Notes under the pieces: generated by a model
Database searches by the model: none
Seen by the model: the letters and a program-made list of their open reading frames with translations, nothing else
What the model was told of the DNA's origin: nothing
Assembly (NCBI GenBank): GCA_019411365.1
Contig: DXQT01000040.1
Span: forward strand, 1-24,885
DNA from: Roseburia sp.
Lineage (GTDB): Bacteria > Bacillota_A > Clostridia > Lachnospirales > Lachnospiraceae
DNA: 24,885 bases
Direction: 5' to 3'
Translations under genes and position numbers: made by a program
Shown: positions 23,452 to 24,885 of the stretch, one piece after another
Numbering within the stretch: the stretch's first letter is position 1
Layout of the letters: each line of letters begins with the position of its first letter

Positions 23452-24381
23452 TTATATAGTTTTATCCAGAAGTATCTTATAAATTGCCTCTACATTATAA
23501 TCAGGTGCACACTGTCCGATCACATCATAGATTTGTTTGATTAACGTTTGGGGTTCTTCCAGCATATCTGCTGTTTCTTTTACAGAGCAGCCTTTTTTAT
23601 ATTTTTTAATTACTATTTCTATGACTTTTGAAGCTTCGCCTTCGCGTTTTCCAACATTCCTGCCCTCCATAATTCCTTCTTCCCTCGATTCGCGCAGATC
23701 ATCCGCAAATAATTCACGTAATGCTTCACACATTTTTCGTTCCTCCTTTAATTCCTGCCAGTTTGCGCGCATGATCGTATCTGCCAGCGCCTGGTATAAC
23801 TTTGAGTTTTTATTTTCACCATATTTCTCTATAAAATTTCTGATCTCGCCGCCTGACTTTAAATCATTACGAAGATTATTCAGCCAGTAGTTATTCGTTT
23901 TAGATAATCTTGGAACAATGATAAGCTGCATCGGAATTGCATCTCCCATAAGGTAATAAATACCGCTTTCCATATTTTCGACTGTTATCTGCCGATCTCT
24001 TTGCAATTTCTGAAGCATGGTTCTTGGATAATGGTAACATACAAAAGTAATTGTCAGCTCTGCTGCCGGTATGAAGTCTACTGTCTCCGTGTCGGCTTTA
24101 TAAATACAGGCGTATGCGTACACCTTGTAAAAATCGTCAATGTTAAGGTCATCTTCCGGCGATTTGTATTCTACAACATTGTACTGTCGGAAAATTCTCC
24201 CAATATTCTTCTGGATTTTTACATGTCTTTCATTTTTGACTAACACATCGATCTGCATTGGTTTCTTCGACAGCAGATGTTCAGAATCAAATTCTAAATA
24301 CTTTGTTTCTTCTCCAAGTTCAATCTGCAATGCCGCATCAAATGCAGGATGCCATTGGATTTTCTCATCGTTTGTGTTCAA
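23452..24381 (-). CDS. Rpn-family PD-(D/E)XK nuclease/transposase-like protein
   Basis: A 309-residue protein with an N-terminal PD-(D/E)XK nuclease-like core: Asp45 in QIDVLVK and the Glu71-x-Lys73 pair in VVEYKSPEDDL. A conserved middle part (SKLYQALADTIMRANW, ADDLRESREEGIMEGR) and a C-terminal helical region follow. Proteins of this type are abundant in Lachnospiraceae and are named Rpn (recombination-promoting nuclease) or putative transposase; Rpn proteins of E. coli are DNA endonucleases that stimulate RecA-independent recombination. The likely start is TTG at 24381, with AAAGGGG 7 bases before it; no ATG fits. It could be mobile or a genome-resident nuclease. Confidence 0.8.
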   Translation of the reverse strand: MNTNDEKIQWHPAFDAALQIELGEETKYLEFDSEHLLSKKPMQIDVLVKNERHVKIQKNIGRIFRQYNVVEYKSPEDDLNIDDFYKVYAYACIYKADTETVDFIPAAELTITFVCYHYPRTMLQKLQRDRQITVENMESGIYYLMGDAIPMQLIIVPRLSKTNNYWLNNLRNDLKSGGEIRNFIEKYGENKNSKLYQALADTIMRANWQELKEERKMCEALRELFADDLRESREEGIMEGRNVGKREGEASKVIEIVIKKYKKGCSVKETADMLEEPQTLIKQIYDVIGQCAPDYNVEAIYKILLDKTI

Positions 24382-24584
24382 TCATTTTCCCCTTTATGAT
24401 AATAGAATGTGTGGTATTTTTCAATGCACGTAAAAGATTTTTTCATAAAAATGCAACGGTGCTAACTGTAATAATTAAGATTAAAATTTTTATGCATTGA
24501 ATTGTTCATCAAAATGGAATCTCCTGCCGAACCGGCACTGAATTTTGAGATCATACCCGTAACCATATATCAGGTTTTGGATCT

Positions 24585-24653
24585 GCAGACAGAAACGTTG
24601 TAAGAATGATCACGATTACGAAAGTTTCATAATCGTAACTGTTATTTGTCTGC
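24585..24653. repeat. Hairpin in noncoding region right of the Rpn-type gene
   Basis: ACGATTACGAAA (24612-24623) and TTTCATAATCGT (24625-24636) form an 11-of-12 stem with a 1-base gap, enclosed by GCAGAC (24585-24590) and GTCTGC (24648-24653). No gene is recognisable in 24382-24700; an ORF on the minus strand is a shadow of repeat DNA. Confidence 0.5.
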
Positions 24654-24700
24654 GACTTTGATGTAGGCTTAGTATAAAGTAATCTTGGAATTGTGTCAAT

Positions 24701-24827
24701 AAAATCCGTCAATCCAGAATACGAGCAGCAGAACCCAATATAGGCACTCATCCCATAACGTAAATTGCAGATTCTGTGGTGCAATTCACAGCGTAAATGG
24801 GCATGTATAAGCGCCCTCTCACAAGTC
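24701..24827. repeat. Dispersed repeat block, copy 2b
   Basis: Second copy of the 22733-22865 block with a few substitutions and indels. On the minus strand its GACTTGTGAGAGG end lies six bases from the 3' end of a group II intron, which puts the repeat in the 3' exon of that intron. Confidence 0.75.
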
Positions 24828-24831
24828 AGCC

Positions 24832-24885
24832 ATGTAGAGTAGGCGGATGAAAATTTCATCCGCCCCTCATCAAACCGTGCATGAG
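24832..24885 (-). mobile_element. 3' end of a group II intron (truncated by window edge)
   Basis: The minus strand reads CATGCACGGTTTGATGAGGGG (second strand of domain V), then a domain VI palindrome (GGCGGATGAAA against TTTCATCCGCC) and TACTCTAC, the usual 3' ending of bacterial group II introns. The 3' boundary is near 24832-24834. The rest of the intron, with any reverse transcriptase/maturase gene, would lie to the right of the window. Confidence 0.8.

Noticed and set aside
24551..24859. Minus-strand 102-residue ORF at the right end
   Set aside because: It runs through the repeat block and the group II intron boundary, so it cannot be a conserved gene.

Overview
The window looks like a stretch of a low-GC, spore-associated Firmicute, most likely a gut Lachnospiraceae of the Roseburia/Agathobacter/Eubacterium type. 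This is inferred from SpoVAD and SpoVAEb proteins, a CIRCE-controlled small heat-shock gene, a Rpn-type nuclease gene, strong AGGAGG-type ribosome binding sites and many glycoside hydrolase and ABC exporter genes. No rRNA, tRNA or CRISPR array was seen.

Layout. 1-346: palindromic repeat DNA. 347-1297 (+): a shortened, probably inactive GH2-like protein. 1365-3400 (-): an operon of a small HTH protein, spoVAD, spoVAEb and an Hpt phosphotransfer protein, with a good housekeeping promoter in front of the HTH gene and a sigma-G-like promoter directly in front of spoVAD. 3635-3970 (+): a divergent XRE regulator. 4259-8043 (+): a two-gene heterodimeric ABC exporter. 8329-11163 (-): a domain-permuted GH3 beta-glycosidase, divergent from an AraC regulator at 11299-12213 (+). 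12241-12597 (+): debris of a cytosine-permease-type gene, abutting the 3' end of a second heterodimeric ABC exporter (12588-16144, -), one subunit of which seems to lack its last residues. 16220-16819 (-): hsp20 plus a 26-residue lysine-rich microprotein, driven by a sigma-A promoter overlapping CIRCE. 17124-18428 (-): a MATE transporter. 18588-21450 (-): an operon-like run of two methyltransferases and two alpha/beta hydrolases, one of them broken. 21628-22211 (-): azlC and azlD collapsed by deletions into one remnant. 22304-24885: a decayed zone with a zinc-ribbon gene tail, a long palindromic element, a small membrane ORF, a partial and a complete Rpn-type gene, and the 3' end of a group II intron entering from the right edge.

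Functional reading. Sugar use (GH2 remnant, GH3/AraC), export (two ABC pairs, MATE), spore-core dipicolinate uptake (SpoVA proteins) and heat-shock response (CIRCE/hsp20) are separate units. The most distinctive features are a family of palindromic repeats at both ends of the window, one of them next to a group II intron, and several genes carrying internal deletions (cytosine permease, hydrolase, azlCD, Rpn copy), which suggests a region undergoing reductive decay. I did not find a convincing new defence or mobile system. The best candidates for new biology are the palindromic repeat family, the spoVA-HTH-Hpt operon and the methyltransferase/hydrolase operon.
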